Shown here: piece by piece, positions 37,681-45,414 of the stretch
Layout of the letters: every line of letters starts with the position of its first letter
Numbering within the stretch: the first letter of the stretch is position 1
Assembly (NCBI RefSeq): GCF_008933165.1
Contig: NZ_WBVQ01000001.1
Location: 1,054,001 to 1,118,000 of the forward strand
Length of the DNA stretch: 64,000 nucleotides
Source: Phaeocystidibacter marisrubri
GTDB lineage: Bacteria > Bacteroidota > Bacteroidia > Flavobacteriales > Schleiferiaceae
Direction: 5' to 3'
Made by a program: the position numbers and the translations under genes
Notes under the pieces: model-generated
The model's input: the letters and a program-made list of their open reading frames with translations, nothing else
What the model was told of the DNA's origin: nothing
Database searches by the model: none

Positions 37681-38192
37681 ACGTTTGCCTCTTGGAGGAA
37701 TCGGTCAAAAATGATTTTAAACCATTCCGTGTAATTTCCAGGATGGGCTTCAATATCGGCACGTAAGGCTGGTACTTCTATCCACTTCCAATCGCACACT
37801 TCGTCAGGGTTGGGATTGGGTTCACCTTCAAAATGGCCAATCATCACGTGGTCATACTCGTGTTCGGTTAGCCCGCTGTCTAACTCTGCTTTGTAGGTAA
37901 ACTCCAACACCTTAGTTAAGGGTGTCGTAAATCCCATCTCCTCCATTAAGCGACGATTTCCAGCCTCTAGAATGCTCTCCCCTTGACGAGGGTGGCTACA
38001 ACAAGCGTTGGTCCACAAACCTCCGGAATGGTATTTTTCCAAAGCTCTACGATGAATCATCATCTCACCTTTGGCGTTGAGGATAAAAACGGAAAATGCG
38101 CGGTGAAGAAGACCTTTACGGTGGGCTTCCAACTTCTCCATCAGTCCGAGCTCTTTATCGTGCTCGTCGACCAGGATTACGTGTTCTGCCAT
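37677..38192 (-). CDS. idi: Isopentenyl-diphosphate delta-isomerase, type I
   Basis: A 171-residue Nudix-fold isomerase. The catalytic Cys is in T-N-A-C-C-S-H-P and the catalytic Glu in E-H-E-Y-D-H. It interconverts IPP and DMAPP, the building blocks for carotenoids made by the crtB and crtI products next to it. A variant -7 box (TACCTTCG, 38232-38225) precedes it. It is followed by the PTPS gene with a 4-base overlap. Confidence 0.94.
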   Translation of the reverse strand: MAEHVILVDEHDKELGLMEKLEAHRKGLLHRAFSVFILNAKGEMMIHRRALEKYHSGGLWTNACCSHPRQGESILEAGNRRLMEEMGFTTPLTKVLEFTYKAELDSGLTEHEYDHVMIGHFEGEPNPNPDEVCDWKWIEVPALRADIEAHPGNYTEWFKIIFDRFLQEANV

Positions 38193-38224
38193 GAATGTGT
38201 GGTTAAGGCGTAAATAAACTCTGG

Positions 38225-38232
38225 CGAAGGTA
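38225..38232 (-). promoter_or_regulatory. -7 box variant TACCTTCG of idi
   Basis: Lies 32 bases before the idi start on the minus strand. TACCTTCG also precedes the gene at 3028, which supports it as a real variant. Confidence 0.4.
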
Positions 38233-38300
38233 AGAACAGAATAACACTAAAATGCCTGCTCATTCAGAAATCCAACCTTCTGCTAGGGTTACCTATTCGA

Positions 38301-39137
38301 TTACAATAAGTTAAAACTGTGTCGCAAGTACGAACTCACAAACAGACCGTATTTGCGCTTGTTTGATATGCGAATCCGTTCTTTGAAGATCACATGAGAA
38401 GACGTTCTCTTGATCTTCCTAAATAAGGAGTAATAGTAAACATACGCAATATATACTCCAAAGCGAGCACCTTTCGGAAGAGCTCTAACTCCTTCAAAAC
38501 CTGCTTTAAAGTCGGCTTCGATATCTTCTTCAATCTCAGCTTTTGTTTTATCGCAGAACTGATTTAAATCCACACCTGGAAAGTATGTTCTGCCAAGCTT
38601 GTGGTAGTCATCACTCAAATCGCGCAAGAAGTTGATCTTCTGAAAGGCAGATCCCAGCTTCATGGCCGGTTGTTTTAAGCGTTGATACGTCTGTTCATCA
38701 CCATTGACGAAGACTTTGAGACACATCAACCCAACAACCTCTGCACTGCCAAGTATGTATTCCTCGTACTTATCGCTGGTATAGTCAATAGGATTTAGGT
38801 CCATCTCCATGCTATGCAAGAAAGACTCGATAAGCTCAATATCAATATTGTAATCTCTAACCGTTTGCTGAAAACTGTTGAGTATGGGATTGGTGCTAAT
38901 TCCTCTTTCTAGAGCTAGATAGGTATCTCTTTTAAACTCAGCCAATAATTCTGGTTTCGGATAATCGTGGAAGGAATCTACAATCTCATCTGCGATGCGA
39001 ACATAGCCATACAACGCATAAATAGGGTCGTGATACTTACGTTGTAACCCCAAGATACCCAAGGTAAAAGAAGTACTGTAACGATGTGTTACTAGGCGGC
39101 TAGCGCGAAAGGACAATTGGTCGAACAGAGCTTTCAT
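38301..39137 (-). CDS. crtB: Phytoene synthase
   Basis: A 278-residue squalene/phytoene synthase. It has both Asp-rich motifs: D-E-I-V-D near residue 46 and F-L-R-D-L-S-D-D near residue 175. It joins two geranylgeranyl diphosphates to phytoene, the first carotenoid step. It overlaps the end of crtI by 4 bases, so the two are translated together, behind the ECF sigma factor gene. Confidence 0.94.
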   Translation of the reverse strand: MKALFDQLSFRASRLVTHRYSTSFTLGILGLQRKYHDPIYALYGYVRIADEIVDSFHDYPKPELLAEFKRDTYLALERGISTNPILNSFQQTVRDYNIDIELIESFLHSMEMDLNPIDYTSDKYEEYILGSAEVVGLMCLKVFVNGDEQTYQRLKQPAMKLGSAFQKINFLRDLSDDYHKLGRTYFPGVDLNQFCDKTKAEIEEDIEADFKAGFEGVRALPKGARFGVYIAYVYYYSLFRKIKRTSSHVIFKERIRISNKRKYGLFVSSYLRHSFNLL

Positions 39138-40618
39138 GCGGTTACTTTTAGTTGATCTTTTACAATTTCTCCAGCCACGACACGACCAGAGATCAAGGAA
39201 GGTGGCACACCAGGACCAGGCGTTGTTAATTGCCCTGTATAGTACAGATTTGGAACCACTGGGCTCTTCATCTTTGGCTTTAAGATAGCGGTTTGATCCA
39301 GCGTATTGGCTAAACCATAAGCATTTCCCTTAAATGCGTGGTAATCTTTTACAAAATCCGAATGGGCATAATCTCTTTTAAAGACAATATGTGGACGTAA
39401 GTCTTGTCCAGTTCTTGTCTCTATTCGGTTCATCACCTCTTCAAAGTAAACCTCCATGATATCGGACGTTTCTTTCATTCCCGGGGCAATGGGAATCAAG
39501 ATAAAAAGATTCTCACCGTCGGATGGCGCTACAGTTTCATCCGTTTTAGATGCCAAGCAAGTGTAGAACAGGGGGTGATTAGGCCATTCAGGTTTTTCAT
39601 AAATGGCAGAAGCATGAACATCAAATGGACTGTCAAAAAACAAGTTGTGATGAAGAAGCTCATCTACTTTGGTATCCAATCCAACATAATATATGATGGA
39701 AGATGGAGCTAGTTTTCTAGAATCCCAATACTTCTCATCGTATTGTCTCGATTCTTTTCGGAGAACGTTTTGTTCAATGTGATGGTAATCGCCTGCAGCA
39801 ACAAAGACATCCGCTCTATAATTCGCGTTGGCCGTAATCACTTCTGAAATACGAGTTCCTTCATAATGAAAACTCAGAACTTCTTCATTGCATTTGAATT
39901 GAACCCCATTCTCCTCAGCTAAGCTCACCATAGCCTCAACAATCTTATGCATACCACCTTTGGGATACCAAGTTCCCAATTGCATATCTGCATAATTCAT
40001 TAAGCTATATAAAGCTGGAGTATTCTTGGGAAGAGCACCTAAGAAAAGAATGGGAAACTCCAGTAATTGGATGAGTCGTTGATCTTTGAAATGTCTACGA
40101 ATGTAAGACTTCATCGACGAGAGCAGATTCATTTGAACCAGTCCTTTGACCACTCTCATATCGGCAAACTCCATGAGGGATCTACCCGGTTTGTAGACCA
40201 GTTCCTGAATACCTACTTCATACTTGAATGCCGCTTCCTTGAGGAACTTCTTCAATTTATCGCCACTCCCCTTCTCTATTTTGTCAAACAACTTGAACAG
40301 CGCGTTTGTATCCGCTGGCATATCAACTGCCTCTTTCTCGAAATAAACGCGGTAAGACGGGTCTAGACGGACTAATTCATAATAATCAGACACTTTCTTG
40401 CCAAAGTGGTTGAAATAGTCCTCAAACACATCAGGCATCCAGTACCAACTTGGTCCCATATCAAAGGTAAAACCTGAATCAGAGAATTTTCGAGCTCTCC
40501 CTCCTGGGGTGGAATTCTTTTCCAACACCGTAACAGAATATCCTTTAGCGGCAAGAGAAGTAGCAGCCGCCATACCGGCGAAACCGCTTCCAATAACAAC
40601 GGCGGTGGGTTTTGACAT
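39134..40618 (-). CDS. crtI: Phytoene desaturase
   Basis: A 494-residue FAD-dependent desaturase. The N-terminal dinucleotide motif V-I-G-S-G-F-A-G-M-A-A is followed by E-K-N-S-T-P-G-G-R-A. The bacterial CrtI C-terminal motif Y-Y-T-G-Q-L-T-T-P-G-P-G-V-P-P-S is clear. It turns phytoene into lycopene-type products. It begins 8 bases after the ECF sigma gene and overlaps crtB, which makes a three-gene operon. Confidence 0.94.
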   Translation of the reverse strand: MSKPTAVVIGSGFAGMAAATSLAAKGYSVTVLEKNSTPGGRARKFSDSGFTFDMGPSWYWMPDVFEDYFNHFGKKVSDYYELVRLDPSYRVYFEKEAVDMPADTNALFKLFDKIEKGSGDKLKKFLKEAAFKYEVGIQELVYKPGRSLMEFADMRVVKGLVQMNLLSSMKSYIRRHFKDQRLIQLLEFPILFLGALPKNTPALYSLMNYADMQLGTWYPKGGMHKIVEAMVSLAEENGVQFKCNEEVLSFHYEGTRISEVITANANYRADVFVAAGDYHHIEQNVLRKESRQYDEKYWDSRKLAPSSIIYYVGLDTKVDELLHHNLFFDSPFDVHASAIYEKPEWPNHPLFYTCLASKTDETVAPSDGENLFILIPIAPGMKETSDIMEVYFEEVMNRIETRTGQDLRPHIVFKRDYAHSDFVKDYHAFKGNAYGLANTLDQTAILKPKMKSPVVPNLYYTGQLTTPGPGVPPSLISGRVVAGEIVKDQLKVTA

Positions 40619-40626
40619 AGTGCTGA

Positions 40627-41133
40627 TTAAATTCGGTAATCCTTGAGACGATCCATCATTTTCTTGCGGGCCAAGAAGATTCTACTCTTCACTGTACCCA
40701 ATGGGATTTCCAAAATTTCGGCAATTTCTTCGTATTTGTAACCATTATAGTGCATCATAAATGCTTCCAAGTAGTTTTTATCAATGGATTCTACTTGTCG
40801 CATGATGTACTCATGATCTACGAGACTGTCCGTATCCACGGTTTTGGCTGATTCACCTGAATTGATGAAATAGCGATTCTCCGTATCGTCTACGAATGTG
40901 TTTTGATTCTTCTTCTTGCGATAATTGTTGATGAAGGTGTTCTTCATTATCGTGTACAACCAACCCTTGAGGTTCGTTCCAGCACGATACTTATCCTGAT
41001 TCTTTATGGCTTTATAGAAAGTCTCCTGAATCAGGTCATCAGCGTCATCTCCTCTCTTCGTCAACTTCAATGCAAGTTGCTTTAGAAAAGAATGATGTTG
41101 GTTGATAAGGTTCCCGAATTCGGCGTTTGACAT
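40627..41133 (-). CDS. ECF-type RNA polymerase sigma factor
   Basis: A 168-residue sigma70 of the ECF group. Region 2 is D-D-A-D-D-L-I-Q-E-T-F-Y-K-A followed by L-K-G-W-L-Y-T-I-M-K-N; region 4 holds the helix-turn-helix (Y-E-E-I-A-E-I-L-E-I-P-L-G-T-V-K-S-R). No anti-sigma gene is adjacent, so control may act on its transcription. It is first in the operon with crtI and crtB, and a MerR regulator gene is upstream. GTTTAAC repeats flank its -7 box. Confidence 0.92.
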   Translation of the reverse strand: MSNAEFGNLINQHHSFLKQLALKLTKRGDDADDLIQETFYKAIKNQDKYRAGTNLKGWLYTIMKNTFINNYRKKKNQNTFVDDTENRYFINSGESAKTVDTDSLVDHEYIMRQVESIDKNYLEAFMMHYNGYKYEEIAEILEIPLGTVKSRIFLARKKMMDRLKDYRI

Positions 41134-41145
41134 CTTAGTAGTTTT

Positions 41146-41186
41146 GTTTAACTATTTGAAATCAAAGTTAAACATTTTGTTTCAAC
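41146..41186 (-). promoter_or_regulatory. Sigma-crtI-crtB promoter with GTTTAAC/GTTAAAC repeats
   Basis: On the minus strand, the -7 box TAACTTTG (41170-41163) is overlapped by GTTTAAC (41173-41167 read in reverse) and followed 21 bases later, centre to centre, by its inverse copy (41152-41146). A looser copy (GTTGAAAC) is at 41186-41179. The layout suits a repressor that blocks transcription. The binding protein is inferred to be the neighbouring CarH-like regulator. Confidence 0.5.
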
Positions 41187-41232
41187 ATTGATTAAAAATG
41201 ATCAAAAGATTTCCTCAAGGTTCAGAATGCGC

Positions 41233-42138
41233 TTAAACACTGAGTTTTTCGAAAAGGGCCTTCTTCAAAGAGGCAATGTCTGGGGTCAATACGAACCTTT
41301 CATCCAGTCTAGATGCATCGTATTCACGGATTTGCTGTCCAGTGATGAACCATTTCAAATCTCTTCCGTCTAGCAAATCAACGGCCGATTTGAAATAAGT
41401 ATCTAAGTCCGAAGAACATGGAGTAGTTGTAAAAACACTCACGAGACCATCGGCTTTCATTCGAACTACAACTTCTTTCAAATAATCAATAGGCACGCTT
41501 TGACCGAGGAACACGACCCTGTGCCCTGCATTCCGGAGAATGAAGTTAAGATAGAGCAAACCGAGTTCGTGAAGCTCACCCGATGGTAGATAAAGAACTA
41601 GAGTTTTTGAATAGTCTGATTGGTTCATAGAGAATACAGAATCAATCGCCACAAACAGCTTTTGCTTGATGAGATTAGAAGCAAAATGCTCGTGAACCAA
41701 ACTGATTGTATTCGTTTGCCATAGCAAACCAACTTGTTGAATGAATGATCCGACTACTTTCGAGAAAGTCTCTTCAGACCCAATCTGAGCGATGCTATTC
41801 GTCAAGATTCTATCAAACATAAGCTCGTTAAAATCAAGCATGGCTATTTTAAGACCGTTTACTTGGCTCTCGTAATTACCATTGTATTTCGACGAGTCAA
41901 GCACAAGTGCATTTCTCTCAGCGTCAGAAAGTTCTGCAACCTTGGAGATCTTCATCCCATTATGTACGAGCGTTGAAACGTTCAACAAACGTTTGAGATC
42001 ACTGTCGCAATAGAGTCGAATATTGGTATCTGTCCGTGCCGGACAAACTACGTTGTAGCGCTGTTCCCACACACGTATGGTGTGCGCTTTAACTCCTGTT
42101 AATCGCTCTAAGTCTTTTATTGAGTACTTACTCTCCAT
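41233..42138 (-). CDS. MerR-family regulator with B12-binding domain (CarH-like)
   Basis: A 301-residue regulator. Residues 5-72 are a MerR winged helix (Y-S-I-K-D-L-E; H-T-I-R-V-W-E-Q-R-Y). The next helical bundle contains W140-x9-E150-H151, the motif of CarH-type adenosylcobalamin photoreceptors. The C-terminal Rossmann domain has E188-L-H190-E-L-G193, a DxHxxG-type motif whose His should bind cobalt from below. In known CarH proteins, the dark B12-bound tetramer represses carotenoid genes and light breaks it apart. Its position next to sigma-crtI-crtB fits this. Confidence 0.88.
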   Translation of the reverse strand: MESKYSIKDLERLTGVKAHTIRVWEQRYNVVCPARTDTNIRLYCDSDLKRLLNVSTLVHNGMKISKVAELSDAERNALVLDSSKYNGNYESQVNGLKIAMLDFNELMFDRILTNSIAQIGSEETFSKVVGSFIQQVGLLWQTNTISLVHEHFASNLIKQKLFVAIDSVFSMNQSDYSKTLVLYLPSGELHELGLLYLNFILRNAGHRVVFLGQSVPIDYLKEVVVRMKADGLVSVFTTTPCSSDLDTYFKSAVDLLDGRDLKWFITGQQIREYDASRLDERFVLTPDIASLKKALFEKLSV

Positions 42139-42143
42139 TGCAA

Positions 42144-42161
42144 TTTTAACTTCTGTTTAAC
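42144..42161 (-). promoter_or_regulatory. Direct repeat GTTAAAC/GTTAAAA, 11-bp spacing, before the MerR gene
   Basis: Two copies (42161-42155 and 42150-42144, minus strand) repeat at 11 bp, the spacing reported for CarH operators. The same core appears before the ECF sigma gene, suggesting autoregulation. Confidence 0.45.
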
Positions 42162-42240
42162 TGTATAACCGGAAAGTTCAACAAAAGTGCGAAAAAAAAT
42201 GAGATTTGTTTCTGCCTTGTGCTTCTACGCGTGTAATAGC

Positions 42241-42248
42241 TACCTTTG
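42241..42248 (+). promoter_or_regulatory. -7 box TACCTTTG of prfC
   Basis: Exact match, 29 bases before the ATG at 42278. Confidence 0.6.
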
Positions 42249-42277
42249 CGCGCTAATCCAACACGGAAGAACACGAC

Positions 42278-43858
42278 ATGGGCTTTAAGGAAGAAATTGC
42301 ACGTAGAAGAACCTTTGGTATTATCTCTCACCCTGATGCCGGTAAAACGACACTAACAGAGAAACTTCTCCTATTTGGTGGTGCAATCCAAGAAGCAGGC
42401 GCTGTAAAATCGAACAAGATTAAGAAAGCTGCTACTTCCGACTTTATGGAAATTGAGAAACAGAGAGGTATCTCTGTGGCTACTTCCGTAATGGGATTTG
42501 AATATGCAAACAAGAAGATTAATATTCTAGATACTCCTGGTCACCAGGATTTTGCAGAAGATACCTATCGCACGCTTACCGCCGTAGATAGTGTGATTGT
42601 AGTCATCGACGTTGCAAAAGGTGTGGAAGCTCAGACCGAGAAACTCGTTCAAGTTTGTAGAATGCGCGACACTCCAATGATCATCTTCATCAACAAATTA
42701 GACCGTGAAGGTAAAGATGCCTTTGACTTGCTAGATGAAGTGGAGCAGAAACTCGGCCTCTCCCTCTGCCCTATGTCGTGGCCTATTGGAATGGGACAAC
42801 GTTTTCAGGGTGTTTACAATATGTGGGGAAATAACCTTCAGTTGTTTAGTGCTGCGAGTAAGCAGAGAATAGCGGAGTCGATTGAATTTGACAACATTGA
42901 AGATGAAAGTCTGAACGATCACATTGGAAGTGATGCAGCTGATACACTACGTGAAGAAGTGGAATTGGCTCAAGGAGTTTACCCTGAGTTCAATCGAGAT
43001 GAATACCTCAAAGGTCAGGTTTGTCCGGTCTTCTTTGGTTCAGCTTTGAATAATTTCGGCGTTAAAGAGCTACTCGATTGTTTCGTCGACATTGCACCTG
43101 CCCCTCAGCCTAAAGCAGCAGAAGAAAGATTAGTAGAACCTAGCGAGAAGGATTTCTCTGGTTTTGTATTCAAAATCCACGCGAACATCGACCCGAATCA
43201 CCGAAGTCGTATTGCCTTCGTTAAAGTGGTGTCAGGGACCTTTGAACGAAACACCAACTACCTACATGTTCGTCAGGGTAAATCTTTGAAATTCAGCAGC
43301 CCAACAACGTTTATGGCTTCTAAAAAGGAGATTGTAGACGCAGCATATCCTGGAGATATTGTCGGTTTGCCGGACACAGGAAACTTTAGAATTGGAGATA
43401 CGATTACCGGTGGAGAAACTCTTCATTATACTGGAATCCCGAGCTTTTCACCTGAGCACTTCCGCTTCATTAATAACGCAGATCCTCTTAAAGCTAAGCA
43501 GCTCAACAAGGGGATTGATCAATTAATGGATGAGGGGGTTGCACAGCTCTTTACTCTCATTCAAAACGGAAGGAAAATTATCGGAACCGTTGGAGCCCTT
43601 CAATACGAAGTAATTCAATACCGCTTAGAGCACGAATACAATGCAAAGTGTTCATACGAGAATTTCCCTGCCTTTAAGGCCTGCTGGATTGAAAGCACTG
43701 ACAACGATCAACTAGAAGAGTTCAAACGCTTAAAGCAGCGTTATCTCGCCACCGACAAGTTCGGTAAGCTCGTATTTCTTGCCGACTCAGCCTTTGGATT
43801 ACAAATGGCACAAGACAAGTTCGACAAGATTACCTTTCACATGAAGAGTGAGTTCTAA
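42278..43858 (+). CDS. prfC: Peptide chain release factor 3
   Basis: A 526-residue translational GTPase that removes RF1/RF2 from the ribosome after termination. The G1 motif H-P-D-A-G-K-T-T, G3 D-T-P-G-H-Q-D-F and G4 N-K-L-D are present, and domains 2 and 3 follow. The length is the usual one for RF3. It is convergent with the ArsC-like gene, with stop codons directly next to each other. Confidence 0.95.
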   Translation: MGFKEEIARRRTFGIISHPDAGKTTLTEKLLLFGGAIQEAGAVKSNKIKKAATSDFMEIEKQRGISVATSVMGFEYANKKINILDTPGHQDFAEDTYRTLTAVDSVIVVIDVAKGVEAQTEKLVQVCRMRDTPMIIFINKLDREGKDAFDLLDEVEQKLGLSLCPMSWPIGMGQRFQGVYNMWGNNLQLFSAASKQRIAESIEFDNIEDESLNDHIGSDAADTLREEVELAQGVYPEFNRDEYLKGQVCPVFFGSALNNFGVKELLDCFVDIAPAPQPKAAEERLVEPSEKDFSGFVFKIHANIDPNHRSRIAFVKVVSGTFERNTNYLHVRQGKSLKFSSPTTFMASKKEIVDAAYPGDIVGLPDTGNFRIGDTITGGETLHYTGIPSFSPEHFRFINNADPLKAKQLNKGIDQLMDEGVAQLFTLIQNGRKIIGTVGALQYEVIQYRLEHEYNAKCSYENFPAFKACWIESTDNDQLEEFKRLKQRYLATDKFGKLVFLADSAFGLQMAQDKFDKITFHMKSEF

Positions 43859-44242
43859 TTAGGCCGAAATTCCAATATTCGAATTTGCCAGTTTGAGAAT
43901 GGCGGTAGGTGTATCGCAAAGAACCACCTTCCCTTTATACATCGCAATGGGAGCCCGAAGTAATTCGGGACGTCTTTTGATGGCTTCAATCCACACCGCA
44001 GGGTTGTACTCTCTTCCTTTGTGAATTCGCTGATACTCGGGATCCGCTTTATTCAACAAGCTCTTCGGGTCGCCGTCAAATCGGTCTAGAAGAATTCGGA
44101 ATAAAGTACCTGATATGGGAACGGAACTCACTTCTTGCTTGTTCACGTGCGATGTAATGGTTAGCGCGTAGGCTAAAGTCTGACGATCACGAGAATTTCT
44201 CGCGTTGTACAGAAGGGTTAATTCTCTTTCGTTGAAATGCAT
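43859..44242 (-). CDS. ArsC/Spx-like protein without the catalytic cysteine
   Basis: A 127-residue thioredoxin-fold protein of the ArsC family. The segment L-L-Y-N-A-R-N-S-R-D-R-Q-T-L-A-Y-A aligns with the active-site loop Y-x-x-P-R-C-S-K-S-R of arsenate reductases, but the Cys is Asn. The later part (E-L-L-R-A-P-I-A; D-T-P-T-A-I-L) matches L-x-R-P-I. Arsenate reduction is therefore not expected; a binding or regulatory role like Spx (without its redox switch) is possible. Confidence 0.75.
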   Translation of the reverse strand: MHFNERELTLLYNARNSRDRQTLAYALTITSHVNKQEVSSVPISGTLFRILLDRFDGDPKSLLNKADPEYQRIHKGREYNPAVWIEAIKRRPELLRAPIAMYKGKVVLCDTPTAILKLANSNIGISA

Positions 44243-44480
44243 GACTCTTGTAGATGGGTTGTTCCTTCATAAGATACTAAAAATGAGGGACATTAAATCT
44301 ATCATCATGCTAGAGTATAAGCTTTACGGGCTGCGTCCTCTTCGCAAATCGGCAGGGGGCCACCGCTCCTCCTCCCCACAATCAAGGTACGAATCAAACC
44401 ACGCTTAGTCGTAGGATAAACGTTTACTTACGCCTCTACCCTCACAAAACTAAACTTCTATCACCCAATCTTCAACCTAT
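44243..44480. other. Intergenic segment with a GC-rich unexplained core
   Basis: About 240 bases without a convincing gene. The part at about 44328-44380 is much richer in G and C than its surroundings, with C- and G-runs (GGGGGCCACCGC; CTCCTCCTCCCC) that could fold. An open frame of 67 codons crosses it but has no credible family sequence. It could be a structured RNA, a repeat element copy or a remnant of mobile DNA. Confidence 0.3.
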
Positions 44481-44511
44481 AAAAAAAGCCACCTACACAG
44501 TAGATGGCTTT
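44481..44511 (-). terminator. Intrinsic terminator of fabI
   Basis: A 12-bp stem (44485-44496 with 44500-44511, one G-U pair in the minus-strand RNA), 3-base loop and a run of seven T on the minus strand. Confidence 0.85.
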
Positions 44512-44534
44512 GTATAAAATAGGAATAGAAAACG

Positions 44535-45359
44535 TTACTTCTCTCCTCCTGATATGAATTGATCCATAACCACATCGCTCACTCCCATGTTTGAGAAGCC
44601 GCCATCGTGGTAGAGGTTTTGAAGCGTCACTTTCTTCGTGAAATCGCTGAACATCATAACACAGTATGATGCACACTCATCTGCATCAGCATTACCCAGT
44701 GGAGACATCTTGTCTGCGTAGGCTACAAAACCATCAAATCCTTTGACACCAGAACCTGCAGTTGTCATGGTTGGTGACTGACTAATGGTATTCACACGAA
44801 CATTCTTCTTCACACCCCAGTGGTAACCGAAGCTACGTGCAATAGATTCCAAATACGCCTTGTTGTCGGCCATATCATTGTAATCTGGGAAGGTGCGCTG
44901 TGCTGCCATGTACGTCAATGCGAGGATACTTCCCCACTCATTCATGCAATCTAGATTCCATGCGGTTTGCATAACCTTATGGAAAGAAACTGCTGACACG
45001 TCCCATCCTTTCTCCAACCAATCGTAATTCAAGTCGGTGTAATGCTTGCCTTTGCGAACATTGACAGACATTCCGATGGAATGCAACACGAAATCAAGCT
45101 TACCTCCCAAGTGCTCAACTGCACCCTTGAACAGCTTGTCAAGATCTTCCATATTGGTGGCATCCGCAGGAATGATAAGTGATCCCGTAGCCTCAGCCAA
45201 TTCGTTGATTTCACCCATACGCATAGCGATAGGCGCGTTTGTCAATACAAACTCAGCACCTTGAGCGTGACATTGCTCCGCTACTTTCCAGGCGATTGAG
45301 TCTTTATTAAGGGCGCCAAAGATGATTCCCTTTTTGCCGGCTAATAGATTGTTCGACAT
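44535..45359 (-). CDS. fabI: Enoyl-[acyl-carrier-protein] reductase (NADH)
   Basis: A 274-residue SDR enzyme that performs the last step of each fatty acid elongation cycle. The cofactor loop G-K-K-G-I-I-F-G-A-L-N-K-D-S-I-A-W is of FabI type. The catalytic Tyr and Lys lie in F-P-D-Y-N-D-M-A-D-N-K-A-Y. The sequence near 190 (T-I-S-Q-S-P-T-M-T) is the substrate loop. It has its own terminator. Confidence 0.94.
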   Translation of the reverse strand: MSNNLLAGKKGIIFGALNKDSIAWKVAEQCHAQGAEFVLTNAPIAMRMGEINELAEATGSLIIPADATNMEDLDKLFKGAVEHLGGKLDFVLHSIGMSVNVRKGKHYTDLNYDWLEKGWDVSAVSFHKVMQTAWNLDCMNEWGSILALTYMAAQRTFPDYNDMADNKAYLESIARSFGYHWGVKKNVRVNTISQSPTMTTAGSGVKGFDGFVAYADKMSPLGNADADECASYCVMMFSDFTKKVTLQNLYHDGGFSNMGVSDVVMDQFISGGEK

Positions 45360-45414
45360 ATGTTGGATAGATTAAATCAATTGTTGAGCGGGCTAAGATA
45401 CGTATTTGATATAC

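Noticed and set aside
44205-44408. 67-codon frame crossing the GC-rich segment
   Set aside because: No family similarity; it overlaps the start of the ArsC-like gene and arises from the unusual base composition.
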